Positions 25,189 through 32,860 of a DNA stretch of 47,233 nucleotides are shown here, piece after piece; within the stretch, counting starts at the first letter, position 1; each line of letters opens with the position of its first letter. The stretch is from the NCBI GenBank assembly GCA_020053375.1, contig JAGVNG010000031.1:1-47233 (forward strand), in the 5' to 3' direction. The DNA is from Nanobdellota archaeon (lineage in GTDB: Archaea > Nanobdellota > Nanobdellia > Pacearchaeales > GW2011-AR1). Both the position numbers and the translations under genes were made by a program. Under the pieces are notes generated by a model. That model had not been told where the DNA came from. It was given only the letters and a program-made list of their open reading frames with translations, and did not search any database.

Positions 25189-27018
25189 TTATTCAAACCT
25201 TATATCCAGTTTTTTATCATCAAACAATATGAAATTATTCTGCAGCTGCTCGAGTGAAGTTGGCAAAGGAAGGCTTTCTGCATTTATTCTGACAACATCT
25301 GAGGAAGTCAGTTCCGATTCCAATATATAATAATCCTGCTTTCCTCCTCCTGCCAGAACACTTGAGATTATCTGCGAAGGTATTCTAATGTCAATGCACT
25401 TCTCTGCCGTAAGCCCGAAGAATCCCCCTATTCCTCCTGCGGGAACCTGTACACATTCTGTCTTCGTTGTTTCTGGGAACTTTAGTGAGGAATTCTTGTA
25501 AACGTAAACCTGAACTGCATATTGCCCCGAACTTAATTCAACATTTTTCTGCTCGGGATAAACGACAGTATTTGTACTTCCGTCGCCTTTTACAAATGTT
25601 ATGATTGCATTTCCATTGTATGCCTGCCCATCAAGCCTCAAATCAACATTTAAGTCGTGAGTCTTCTCAAGGAACACATTCACAACCCCTATTTCAGAAG
25701 TTGTTGAATGAAGAAGATTTCCTTCTTCATATCCATCTGCTTTTGCAACAACATATCCATTGACGCATTGTGGGAACATTCCTTTCAAGACTCCATTCTG
25801 GGTCTTTCCAATATTGCATATCTCTGAAAAGCATCTGTATAAAACATCTGCCTCTACAGGAGCAAGATTTGAATCAAATGTGTGAATCTCCAACTCTGTA
25901 TTTTTGTATCTGCAAAGTTCAGGCACGCCTATCTCTGTTGCGCTTGAGTTCAAAGGCTGTCTTGGCTTGTTTCCCTCCACAACAACCGCCATTGGAAACT
26001 GGAATGTCTCTTCTCCTTTTTGAACTTGGACTAAAACAGGATATCTTGCATTGTAAACAAAATGATATGGAACATAGCAGAATCCAAGAACGCCGAGCCC
26101 AGGCTGGTTTCCAACTGGACTGGCCATTAAAAGATTATCTTCAGAAGGAGCAACTTCAAATGTGCTTGGCCATCTTTTATCATTCAAAAATCTCACTTCG
26201 CCATCAATAGAAACATCAATATTGTAGTATCCTTTTCCAAGGTTGCTTCCAAGCACAATGGTATTCTGCTCCAGGGCAACCTGTAAATCATCAAATACCT
26301 TGTCTGCGCTCCAGATTTTTGGAGAGCAGGATATTTCAACTCCGTCAACAGGGGCATATAACCTGAGAACGTCAATGCTATGATTTTCCAAAAATAAATT
26401 TTTCTGCTCGGAATCATAAACCCGTAGCGCAGAATCATACAATGTTCCTAAATTGGACACCACAGTCTTGTCATGATTTTGAACACGCACCGTATCATTT
26501 CCTTTTTCAAGCGTCATGTCCATTGCCAAATTCACATCAATGGAATCATCATTTATTGTTACATCTGAATATGGCTCTTCCATTGACACAACGACTCCCT
26601 GTCCATAATATGCCTGAAAACTGCAGGCTCTTATTCTCTCATTGATAAATCTTTCAAGCTGCTTTTCCATCGCGCTTTTTGTGGGAACTTGTTCTTTCTG
26701 TATCCTGTTGCCTGAAACATAATACCAATATGGAACGCTTGTTCCCAAAAAATCGAGTTGGGAATTAAAGGGATAATAATGAGAGCCCAATTCCACAGAT
26801 GGCAGATAAATATATCCCGCCTGGCTTTCCAATAATCCCACACCGGTGTTTGTATCATCTTCCAAGCATGACAAAAAACTCGTGTAAGTAGGCTGTAAGC
26901 TTGCAGGAATTGAAACAGAAGTCAGGGTTCCCCTGAGCAAAAAATATAATCCCACTGCGGCAACAATTATGATGGCCAAGATTACAAATACCGTCAGCTG
27001 CCCCCTTTTATTCTGCAT
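25189..27018 (-). CDS. Pilin-like/secreted surface protein, operon partner of the giant protein
   Basis: 609 aa. The N-terminus MQNKRGQLTVFVILAIIIVAAVGLYFLLRG has the KRGQ-hydrophobic form of class III (type IV pilin-like) signal sequences seen in DPANN archaea. The rest is extracellular, with repeated Ig-like or carboxypeptidase-regulatory-like beta domains (VEADVLYRC, GYVVAKADGYEEGN, LNVDLRLDGQAYNGNAIITF) and paired cysteines. First gene of the three-gene operon, two bases before the giant protein. A role as a filament or anchoring subunit that presents the giant protein is inferred. Confidence 0.7.
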   Translation of the reverse strand: MQNKRGQLTVFVILAIIIVAAVGLYFLLRGTLTSVSIPASLQPTYTSFLSCLEDDTNTGVGLLESQAGYIYLPSVELGSHYYPFNSQLDFLGTSVPYWYYVSGNRIQKEQVPTKSAMEKQLERFINERIRACSFQAYYGQGVVVSMEEPYSDVTINDDSIDVNLAMDMTLEKGNDTVRVQNHDKTVVSNLGTLYDSALRVYDSEQKNLFLENHSIDVLRLYAPVDGVEISCSPKIWSADKVFDDLQVALEQNTIVLGSNLGKGYYNIDVSIDGEVRFLNDKRWPSTFEVAPSEDNLLMASPVGNQPGLGVLGFCYVPYHFVYNARYPVLVQVQKGEETFQFPMAVVVEGNKPRQPLNSSATEIGVPELCRYKNTELEIHTFDSNLAPVEADVLYRCFSEICNIGKTQNGVLKGMFPQCVNGYVVAKADGYEEGNLLHSTTSEIGVVNVFLEKTHDLNVDLRLDGQAYNGNAIITFVKGDGSTNTVVYPEQKNVELSSGQYAVQVYVYKNSSLKFPETTKTECVQVPAGGIGGFFGLTAEKCIDIRIPSQIISSVLAGGGKQDYYILESELTSSDVVRINAESLPLPTSLEQLQNNFILFDDKKLDIRFE

Positions 27019-27060
27019 AAAGAAATAAGAGAAATTATGTATATAAACTTTGTTGAGAAA

Positions 27061-27333
27061 TTACAAAATCCTCTTGCTTGCCCTCAGATAATTCACCATT
27101 CCAAGAAGAATAAGCAAGCCACCAGCAAAGATTATCCAATTTTGAAATTTAAGAACTGTTTCAGGAACTTTAAAAAAAGCAAATGGAAAATTAATAAAGT
27201 AGGCTGCAAAAATCAGGCTAACAATGGAAAAAAATATCTTCAGTCCGGTATTCCTTCTGTATGTCTGAAATCCCATCGGACTGCGGTTAAAGCCTCCGCC
27301 AAACATTGGATTTCGGTTAAACATCGGACTCAT
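27061..27333 (-). CDS. Small two-helix membrane protein
   Basis: 90 aa: a Met/Gly/Asn/Arg-rich cytoplasmic start (MSPMFNRNPMFGGGFNRSPMG), two transmembrane helices (about 33-53 and 65-83) separated by a short loop with one Lys/Glu pair, and a basic tail. A TATA box TTTAAATATG is about 22 bases before the ATG. It could be co-oriented with the secreted-protein operon 42 bases downstream. No family recognised. Confidence 0.6.
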   Translation of the reverse strand: MSPMFNRNPMFGGGFNRSPMGFQTYRRNTGLKIFFSIVSLIFAAYFINFPFAFFKVPETVLKFQNWIIFAGGLLILLGMVNYLRASKRIL

Positions 27334-27494
27334 ACAAACATTAAAGAAAGAACATATTTAAATCTTATCAAAATCGCAAATATTATAGGGGGTTTTCTTT
27401 TGAGAAAAGAAGGAAAAATTATTTATAGGAATGAATTGTCTTATTATTTTGAACAGGAAAAATATAAAACATTAAACTTACCTTTCATTTTAAA

Positions 27495-27565
27495 GGGCGT
27501 ATAAGCTAGCGGCAAACTGTATCCTTGACGTGGATAATTCCCAAGTTCGATCCTTGGTACGCCCA
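27495..27565 (+). tRNA. tRNA-Val (anticodon GAC)
   Basis: 71 nt: acceptor GGGCGTA/TACGCCC, anticodon stem TATCC/GGATA with loop TTGACGT (anticodon 27527-27529), a four-base variable loop, T arm CCAAG-TTCGATC-CTTGG, discriminator A. The D stem has one mismatch. A promoter AAAAATATAAAAC lies about 30 bases upstream. Confidence 0.9.
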
Positions 27566-27653
27566 TGCCCTTGACGTGACGTGACTCTCACGGAACCTTT
27601 GAGAAGGCGTTCTCGAAATGGATAGGGCCCGGGTTCGATCCTGGGCAGGGCCA
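27566..27653 (+). other. tRNA-like element after tRNA-Val (degenerate or half tRNA)
   Basis: The 3' part has a good box B (GGTTCGATCC) and, like tRNA-Val, GGATA plus four bases before the T arm; it ends CAGGGCCA. The T stem and acceptor each hold a mismatch. The 5' part lacks a box A/GG D loop, repeats CCTTGACGTG from the tRNA-Val anticodon arm, and holds hairpins CGTGA-CTC-TCACG and GAGAA-GGCG-TTCTC. Forced folding gives poor anticodon arms (TTG or TGA). It could be a decayed tRNA duplicate, a tRNA trailer module like those at tRNA-Leu, or a split-tRNA 3' half whose 5' half is elsewhere. Confidence 0.4.
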
Positions 27654-27708
27654 TTCTCTCCACTAACTTTAAAAACCTATTTTCTGTTAATTTTTTATTA
27701 AGGTTAAA

Positions 27709-28026
27709 ATGAAACTTCCAAAAACAGTCAACAGATATTGTCCGCACTGTAACAAAAAAACAGAGCAGAAGGTAAAAATAGTCGGAACAGGTGGAAAAAG
27801 AGGAACCCTTAGAAGAGGGGGCATAGCCAGAGCAAGATTAAGAGGGTTGGGAAGAGGATATGGTAACAAGGGAAAATGGGGTTCCAAACCGGCTGTTTCA
27901 AAATTCAAGAGAAAATCCAAGACAACTAAAAAGTCAAATATAATGTATACCTGCACCGTATGCAAGAAATCAAAATACAGGCAGGGAAGAAGAAATAAAA
28001 GGACGGGAAAAATAGTACAGGAATAA
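27709..28026 (+). CDS. rpl44e: 50S ribosomal protein eL44 (L44e)
   Basis: 105 aa: MKLPKTVNRYCPHCNKKTEQKV, a Gly/Arg-rich basic middle, and a C-terminal zinc pair CTVC, so the zinc ribbon is C-x2-C...C-x2-C as in the family. It is followed not by eS27, as in many archaea, but by a 41-codon frame and eS1. Confidence 0.96.
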   Translation: MKLPKTVNRYCPHCNKKTEQKVKIVGTGGKRGTLRRGGIARARLRGLGRGYGNKGKWGSKPAVSKFKRKSKTTKKSNIMYTCTVCKKSKYRQGRRNKRTGKIVQE

Positions 28027-28030
28027 GAAA

Positions 28031-28156
28031 ATGATAAAAATATCAATGGCTGCTGGATTCATAAAATATGGAGTTTTTAATCTGAATCATTCGGAGGCAA
28101 TGAAAAGGTTCAGTCTGGCTGCTGGATTCATAAAAACCAGCAGGAGGTTTTTATAA
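28031..28156 (+). CDS. Possible 41-aa leader ORF before eS1
   Basis: An open frame starts four bases after the eL44 stop and ends in TAA overlapping the eS1 start (TAATG). It reads MIKISMAAGFIKYGVFNL...KRFSLAAGFIKTSRRFL and contains an internal repeat AAGFIK, which comes from a 20-base direct repeat in the DNA (28047-28066 and 28116-28135). The tight fit between stop and start suggests translational coupling, but the frame could equally be a by-product of a structured leader. No family recognised. Confidence 0.35.
   Translation: MIKISMAAGFIKYGVFNLNHSEAMKRFSLAAGFIKTSRRFL
28047..28147 (+). promoter_or_regulatory. eS1 leader: repeat arms and hairpin touching the Shine-Dalgarno
   Basis: CTGCTGG (28119-28125) pairs perfectly with CCAGCAG (28137-28143), whose end overlaps AGGAGG (28142-28147), eight bases before the eS1 ATG. 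The 20-base repeat places a second copy of the CTGCTGG arm upstream (within 28047-28066), so two 5' arms compete for one 3' arm. This is the layout of a translational switch, possibly bound by eS1 itself. Confidence 0.5.
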
Positions 28157-28683
28157 TGGCAATCGCAAAAAGAAAAAAAAGATTTTTTGATGTTGAAATT
28201 CCTATTTTGAACAAAGAAACACAGCTTCAGGCTTATGAACTTCAGGAGCTTGATGGAAAATTTCTTAGTTATGATCTGACAAGATTATTAAGGGGAAAAA
28301 ATATGCTTGCACAATTTAAGGTCAGTGTTTCCGGAGACAAAGCCGAAGCAAACCCAAGAATGTTGCAAATAATGCCTTCTTTCCTGAGAAGGATGATTAG
28401 AAAAGGAACACACCAAGTTGATGATTCTTTTGAAGTTCAGACAAAGGACTCCAAAGCCATAATAAAGCCCTTCTCAATAACAAGGAGAAAAGTGCCAAGA
28501 GCAATTCGGACATCTTTGAGAAACGCAACGAAGGAATATCTGATTTCTTATGCGCAGGGAAAAACCGGATTGCAGATATTCGAAGATATCATAAGGGGAA
28601 GTTTGCAGAAAGACATGAGTTTAAGGCTCAAGAAGATATACCCTCTCTCGCTCTGCGAAATAAGAATTTTCAAGATAAAATAA
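28156..28683 (+). CDS. rps3ae: 30S ribosomal protein eS1 (S3Ae)
   Basis: 175 aa, slightly shorter than the usual 200 or so. It begins MAIAKRKKRFFDVEIPILNKE and carries the typical GKFLSYDLTRLLRGKNM and KPFSITRRKVPRAIRTSLR segments. The C-terminus RLKKIYPLSLCEIRIFKIK is the normal end of archaeal versions (PLRRVEIRKIE in others). AGGAGG lies eight bases before the start. Confidence 0.94.
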   Translation: MAIAKRKKRFFDVEIPILNKETQLQAYELQELDGKFLSYDLTRLLRGKNMLAQFKVSVSGDKAEANPRMLQIMPSFLRRMIRKGTHQVDDSFEVQTKDSKAIIKPFSITRRKVPRAIRTSLRNATKEYLISYAQGKTGLQIFEDIIRGSLQKDMSLRLKKIYPLSLCEIRIFKIK

Positions 28684-28703
28684 CAAATAAGAAATCTTTT
28701 AAA

Positions 28704-29696
28704 CTAATTATTTTTGCCAAAAAAAGACTGAAACTTTAATAGATGTTTTGGATTTTTTAGAGGAATTTTTTTTAAAAATTTTCTAATGGAATTATTCCCA
28801 TAAAAAATTATTCTACCTCGTTCAACATTAGTATAGTGATTAAGATTATTTTTATATAAAATAAAACTTAACTGTTTGATTAATGAAGGATTATGTACAT
28901 GAAATTCAAATCGGATATAGGGGTTATTATAAATTTTTCTTTTATCAATAAAAACACATCCCTCTGCATCAAATAGTCCTGCAATACAAGATAGGAGATT
29001 ATTAGAAGAAGATTTAATTATTTCATCTGGGATTAAAACCGTAGTGGACTTTCTTCCAGCAGTAATTTTAAATCTTTCAGTTAACATAAAAAACAAATAT
29101 TTAGAATTAAAATTAATTCTTATAAAATTAACATTCTGATTTTCTATAATTTTGGGATGCCAACCAAATAATTTTTTTGATATATTAAAGATAGTTTCTT
29201 TATAATATTCAAGTTCTTTCTTGTGCCCAACAAATTGAATTTGATAATGTCTTCCGTATTTGTTACAAAAACCATCTCCGATAAACAAACCAATAAAATA
29301 AGCTAATTCTTTATTAAGAGGCATATTAATATCAAATTTTGGTTTAGTGTTAAGTTCTTTCAATTTTTTTAATCCCTCTTCTCTTCCTTTTTCAAAAATA
29401 GATTTATATTTATAATAAGTTATAATTCCTCCTTTTACTTTGCCCCAATTTCCGTTTTTAAGTTCTATAAATGCATCAAAATCTTTTAAAATATTTCTGT
29501 CCAAATTTGAGTTTAATTTTTTATAAAGAGATTCTGGAATAGTTGTTTTTCCACTACGATAATCATCTAAAAGTTTTCTATCTAAATTAAAAGACATGGC
29601 TAACTCTTTCCATCTTATTAAGTTTTTATTTTTTAAAACCATATAAAAAAATTTATCTCTCATCTTTTTCGAATTAAAACAGATTCTCTTCTCCAT
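28704..29696 (-). CDS. Free-standing LAGLIDADG homing endonuclease
   Basis: 330 aa with two LAGLIDADG helices: LAYFIGLFIGDG (about 131-142, acidic D141) and LSCIAGLFDAEG (about 235-246, acidic E245), so it is a monomeric two-repeat enzyme. The N-terminal 70 residues have a helix-turn-helix look (WKELAMSFNLDRKLLDDYRSG). No intein or intron hosts it; it stands between eS1 and an intron-bearing tRNA-Thr and is transcribed toward eS1. It is probably a selfish gene, or one that helps mobilise a nearby intron. Confidence 0.85.
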   Translation of the reverse strand: MEKRICFNSKKMRDKFFYMVLKNKNLIRWKELAMSFNLDRKLLDDYRSGKTTIPESLYKKLNSNLDRNILKDFDAFIELKNGNWGKVKGGIITYYKYKSIFEKGREEGLKKLKELNTKPKFDINMPLNKELAYFIGLFIGDGFCNKYGRHYQIQFVGHKKELEYYKETIFNISKKLFGWHPKIIENQNVNFIRINFNSKYLFFMLTERFKITAGRKSTTVLIPDEIIKSSSNNLLSCIAGLFDAEGCVFIDKRKIYNNPYIRFEFHVHNPSLIKQLSFILYKNNLNHYTNVERGRIIFYGNNSIRKFLKKIPLKNPKHLLKFQSFFGKNN

Positions 29697-29799
29697 TATT
29701 AATAATAATCAATTGAATATTTAAATGTTATCACTCTGAGCTTGACCTACATTTAATAAATCAAAAAACTTTAAAGGGAGATTAAATAAGTATACTAGT

Positions 29800-29895
29800 G
29801 CCTCAGTAGCTCAGCCCGGTTTAAGAGCGGCAGTTTTGTAATCCTAAGACGGACAAATGAACTGTAGGTCGGGGGTTCAAATCCCTCCTGAGGCT
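29800..29895 (+). tRNA. tRNA-Thr (anticodon TGT) with 19-nt intron
   Basis: Acceptor GCCTCAG/CTGAGGC, discriminator T, T arm GGGGG-TTCAAAT-CCCTC, anticodon stem GCAGT/ACTGT, anticodon TGT at 29837-29839. The bulge-helix-bulge is exact: central helix TTTG (29835-29838) with CAAA (29854-29857), bulges 29839-29841 and 29858-29860, inner helix TCC/GGA. This gives an intron at 29841-29859 after position 37. A T6 run follows the gene directly, a likely terminator. Confidence 0.95.
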
Positions 29896-29918
29896 TTTTT
29901 CTGAAAAAATTCTGAAAA

Positions 29919-30473
29919 CTATTCCACAATAACATCTGCCTTTCCATCATCCACTAATATCCTGGCAATTTCAACAGGAAGGTTGACTATCTGTCCCTTT
30001 TCAAATGCTCCCACCGTTTGACCATCAAGCCCCATAAATTCTTCAACATCTTTCTTGAAGACAATCATTTCATACACCTTTGGTTTGTTTTTTTCTCCGT
30101 TCAAGGACTCTGCCAATTTCTTATCGGAAACATTTATGTTTTTCATGAGGTTGTCAAATAACTCCTTCTCAAACAGGAGCATATTGTCAAAATCCTGTTT
30201 GGATATGCCTGTTTCAGTGGCAATGAGAATAAGATTAAGCAGTTTTTTCCTTCTTCGAAGCATCAATTCCTTAAAGAGAGTTACTGCATTTTCAAGCTGC
30301 TTTTGGGTTTTTATTATCACATCTGAGAAAACATCCTCTTCCTTTGAAGCAAGCTCCTTTTTCTCCTTGAGATACATGGAAACTTCATCTATGAACTTTT
30401 TGGGAAGTTTCTGCAGTTGCTCGGAATATCTCTCCTTCCTCGCAGCTTCATAAATATCGTTATACACTATCAT
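29919..30473 (-). CDS. GINS complex subunit (GINS51/Gins15-like)
   Basis: 184 aa. The alpha-helical A domain (MIVYNDIYEAARKERYSEQL to about residue 115) and the small C-terminal B domain (VYEMIVFKKDVEEFMGLDGQTVGAFEKGQIVNLPVEIARILVDDGKADVI) are in the A-B order of the archaeal GINS51 subunit. It bridges MCM and the RecJ-like nuclease in the replisome; that partner (GAN) is encoded at 41.5 kb. The gene is convergent with tRNA-Thr. Confidence 0.85.
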   Translation of the reverse strand: MIVYNDIYEAARKERYSEQLQKLPKKFIDEVSMYLKEKKELASKEEDVFSDVIIKTQKQLENAVTLFKELMLRRRKKLLNLILIATETGISKQDFDNMLLFEKELFDNLMKNINVSDKKLAESLNGEKNKPKVYEMIVFKKDVEEFMGLDGQTVGAFEKGQIVNLPVEIARILVDDGKADVIVE

Positions 30474-30487
30474 GTGTGTCTTTTTGG

Positions 30488-30506
30488 AAACCTTTTCTAA
30501 AGGTTT
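30488..30506 (-). promoter_or_regulatory. 8-bp dyad upstream of GINS
   Basis: AAACCTTT-TCT-AAAGGTTT is a perfect inverted repeat 15-33 bases before the GINS start, just downstream of a minus-strand TATA candidate (TTTTATAG, near 30512-30519). It may be an operator or a 5' hairpin. Confidence 0.4.
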
Positions 30507-30634
30507 ATTTGCTATAAAAGAAACATAAACTATTTATTTTTAATGATTGCTGTGTTGGATAATCATAGTATTTCAACAATTTCTCCAAGAAACATTATGA
30601 AATATAGAAAAAAGGGACAAATATGCTCAAGAAA

Positions 30635-31360
30635 TCAAAGTTTCTTTCTCAAATCTGAAAATGGCTTTAACAATTCAGGCTTAACTGTTGCTTCCAATCC
30701 TTTTACTGCACTATCAAAAGACTGCAAGTCAACCATTGTATATGCCTTTATGTTTGAAGCGCCTTTACCAGATACACTCAGCGCCTCTGGCGCTATACCG
30801 AGGAAACGCCCAACGTAGTTGTCAAGGCTGCTCCTGCCATTGGCAAAAGACCTGTCCACAAGCCAGCTGACACACCAAGCCCTTAATTTTGGCTTATCGC
30901 TTGCTGAATCTGGGTAAACTCCCATCGCAGTATCATATCCAAATCTTTGCTTTCCTTCTGCAAAGATATAATCAACATAATCATTAAGCAATCCTTGGTC
31001 TCTTGCCAAAGCTTTCCAAACAAGATGAGCCTTAACATCTGCTTTTGAAAGAGCGTCATTTATTTTTCCAAGTTTTCCTTTCTTAAATTCCTCTCCTTGC
31101 AAAGTCTTGTAAACATCTTCTCCTAAAATTAATGCTCCACCATCTCTTGGGCTTTCAGGAGTCATGTCCCTTAAGGTTTGGGAATCAAGAACTATCTTTA
31201 CCCTTCCATCAGGATGATAAACAACTGCATCACCAGTATCAAAATAATTATCCATATAAGAGGTTTTAATCTTTTCATCAGAATTTCTAACATCAAGCTT
31301 TTTTTGCATCAATTGGGCAACATTCATAGGAACTCTGCCGTCAGCTATAAGCTTCGGCAT
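30635..31360 (-). CDS. Conserved-looking protein of unknown function
   Basis: 241 aa, MPKLIADGRVPMNVAQLMQK to LLKPFSDLRKKL. It is soluble, with no signal peptide or membrane segment. Segments such as YFDTGDAVVYHPDGRVKIVLDSQTLRDMTPESPRDGGALILGEDVY and AHLVWKALARDQGLLNDYVDYIFAE look well ordered, and codon use matches the neighbours. It was not assigned to a family. It lies between GINS and ApgM, each on the minus strand but with 100-base or larger gaps, so probably a separate transcript. Confidence 0.65.
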   Translation of the reverse strand: MPKLIADGRVPMNVAQLMQKKLDVRNSDEKIKTSYMDNYFDTGDAVVYHPDGRVKIVLDSQTLRDMTPESPRDGGALILGEDVYKTLQGEEFKKGKLGKINDALSKADVKAHLVWKALARDQGLLNDYVDYIFAEGKQRFGYDTAMGVYPDSASDKPKLRAWCVSWLVDRSFANGRSSLDNYVGRFLGIAPEALSVSGKGASNIKAYTMVDLQSFDSAVKGLEATVKPELLKPFSDLRKKL

Positions 31361-31460
31361 TTGCTCTACATTTCTGCCGTAAAATTCTTGGTATGTTGAG
31401 GTTTATAAATGTTTCTATATTGTTGTTCTTTGAAAGAGGTAACAGAAGAGGAAAAGGGGG

Positions 31461-32702
31461 TTATTTATCAAAACCAACCTTTCTAAGTAGGTCATTTCCA
31501 GATATCACTCCAAGCTTTCCTTTCGCGGCTTCTGCCTCTGAAAAATGTTTTTCCTTTAGTTCAGAATCATTATAGAACAGCACGGGAACTGGATCTGCTG
31601 AGTGCCTCTTTAGCTTGCAGGGAGTTGAATGGTCCCCTATAACAACCACCTTTATCTTGTTAGGAGGAGCAAATCTTCTGATAAATTTGAATAAAGTTTT
31701 GTCAATGTATTCAAACATCAATTTTTTTTCTATTGGCTTATTATCGTGTCCAGGCAAATCTGTCTCTTTTATATGCACATAAACGTAATCAAAATTCCCC
31801 TTAATTTTATTAATGGTTTTTTCCGCGAAGTCACAGGCTTTCTTCAGACCATCATGCAGATTCTGATAGGCATCCAATCCCTTCAAAGGAGGATAATCAA
31901 AACTGTAGACAGTCATTCCAGACATTTTTGCGAAGCCAATTTCAAGAGGCATATATGCAACCGACGCCCATTTCCTATAAATTTTTAACTTTGGAACTTC
32001 TATCCCTGCCCCCCTAATCATCAGATAGTTCGCGGGCAACAGCCCTTTTTTTCTTCTCTCCTGATTCACGGGATGCCTGTCAAGCACCTCATATGCCTTT
32101 TCTATAAACTCATTTGCGATATTTGCAGAATACTGCGAGTTCTCATCCTCATCAAGAGGCTTGCAGTACTTTACTTTGTCTTCCTGTATGCTTTTCCCCT
32201 TGGTATATATCGAATCATTTCCAGAGATATTATCTGAAAACCCACCTTTGAAAACAAGAGCTGCCCTGTGTTGTATTGTTGGCTTGAAAACAAACTTCAC
32301 AGACATGTTTATTTTGTTTAATGATTTTGACAATTCCTTTGCTTCCTCAGTTGTAAGTGTTCGTCCTGCTCTCCTATCGATAATATTTCCTTCCTCCATG
32401 GAATCTATTGTTGCAAAATTAACCCTGAACGCCAAATCTCCCCGAGTCAATTTCAAATCAGCTCCCCTTGCTTCCAATTGCCCCCTTGTGCTGTCTATCT
32501 GGCGGTTTCCAAAGATAGATACAATAGCTTCATCTGATTCGGGCACAAACCCCAGTTTCACGGGGTGCATCAGTCCCATCTCTCCCCTTGCCGCCAAAAA
32601 ATTAAGGTTAGGCATCTCTGCGCTCTCCAAAGGAGTCTTGTCATTTAATTGCCTGGATGGCAAATCCCCCATCCCATCAAGTACAACCAATATTCCTTTC
32701 AT
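31461..32702 (-). CDS. apgM: 2,3-bisphosphoglycerate-independent phosphoglycerate mutase, archaeal type
   Basis: 413 aa, the ApgM length. The alkaline-phosphatase-superfamily metal site begins LVVLDGMGDLP (D9, D13); then TPLESAEMPNLNFLAARGEMGLMHPV; the nucleophile region ESDEAIVSIFGN (family usually SDxAxLxxLGYDP) and the final metal motif VVIGDHSTPCKLKRHSADPVP are present. It converts 3- to 2-phosphoglycerate in lower glycolysis. A leader with two exclusive hairpins around AGGAGG precedes the start. Confidence 0.93.
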   Translation of the reverse strand: MKGILVVLDGMGDLPSRQLNDKTPLESAEMPNLNFLAARGEMGLMHPVKLGFVPESDEAIVSIFGNRQIDSTRGQLEARGADLKLTRGDLAFRVNFATIDSMEEGNIIDRRAGRTLTTEEAKELSKSLNKINMSVKFVFKPTIQHRAALVFKGGFSDNISGNDSIYTKGKSIQEDKVKYCKPLDEDENSQYSANIANEFIEKAYEVLDRHPVNQERRKKGLLPANYLMIRGAGIEVPKLKIYRKWASVAYMPLEIGFAKMSGMTVYSFDYPPLKGLDAYQNLHDGLKKACDFAEKTINKIKGNFDYVYVHIKETDLPGHDNKPIEKKLMFEYIDKTLFKFIRRFAPPNKIKVVVIGDHSTPCKLKRHSADPVPVLFYNDSELKEKHFSEAEAAKGKLGVISGNDLLRKVGFDK

Positions 32703-32704
32703 TT

Positions 32705-32742
32705 GGCAGGTTCCTCCTGACGAATGCCTGCCTGCGTCAGGA
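32705..32742 (-). promoter_or_regulatory. apgM leader with two mutually exclusive hairpins at the Shine-Dalgarno
   Basis: On the minus strand, TCCTGACG and CGTCAGGA (32742-32735 and 32722-32715) form an 8-bp stem that covers four bases of the AGGAGG (32718-32713) ten bases before the ATG. GGCAGG and CCTGCC (32732-32727 and 32710-32705) form a second stem that instead leaves AGGAGG in the loop. The two overlap in space and cannot form together comfortably. Confidence 0.45.
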
Positions 32743-32860
32743 TTGAAAATTTATTTACTTTCATTTTAGAATATCACCTTCTTTCATATCAGTTAATAGC
32801 AGGTGTTGTTTATAAAAATTTATATTCAATAGTTAAAATTATAAACGTTTAAAAATTAAA

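Noticed and set aside
17990-27018. Many plus-strand frames of 60-190 codons inside the large minus-strand genes
   Set aside because: They are opposite-frame shadows: no Shine-Dalgarno or TATA at suitable distance, low-complexity Cys/Ser/Leu-rich translations, and they lie wholly within well-supported proteins.
27037-27504. A 155-codon plus-strand frame over the small membrane protein and running into tRNA-Val
   Set aside because: Most of it is antisense to the two-helix membrane protein, it ends inside the tRNA, and the translation has no recognisable fold or start signal.
29800-29895. tRNA-Thr intron as a target-site relic of the LAGLIDADG gene
   Set aside because: The 19-base intron is fully explained as a canonical BHB intron and contains no endonuclease remnant; kept only as a neighbourhood note.
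30543-30818. A 91-codon plus-strand frame upstream of and antisense to the 241-aa gene
   Set aside because: Most is antisense to the minus-strand gene and the composition is atypical; the first 90 bases alone have no start signal.
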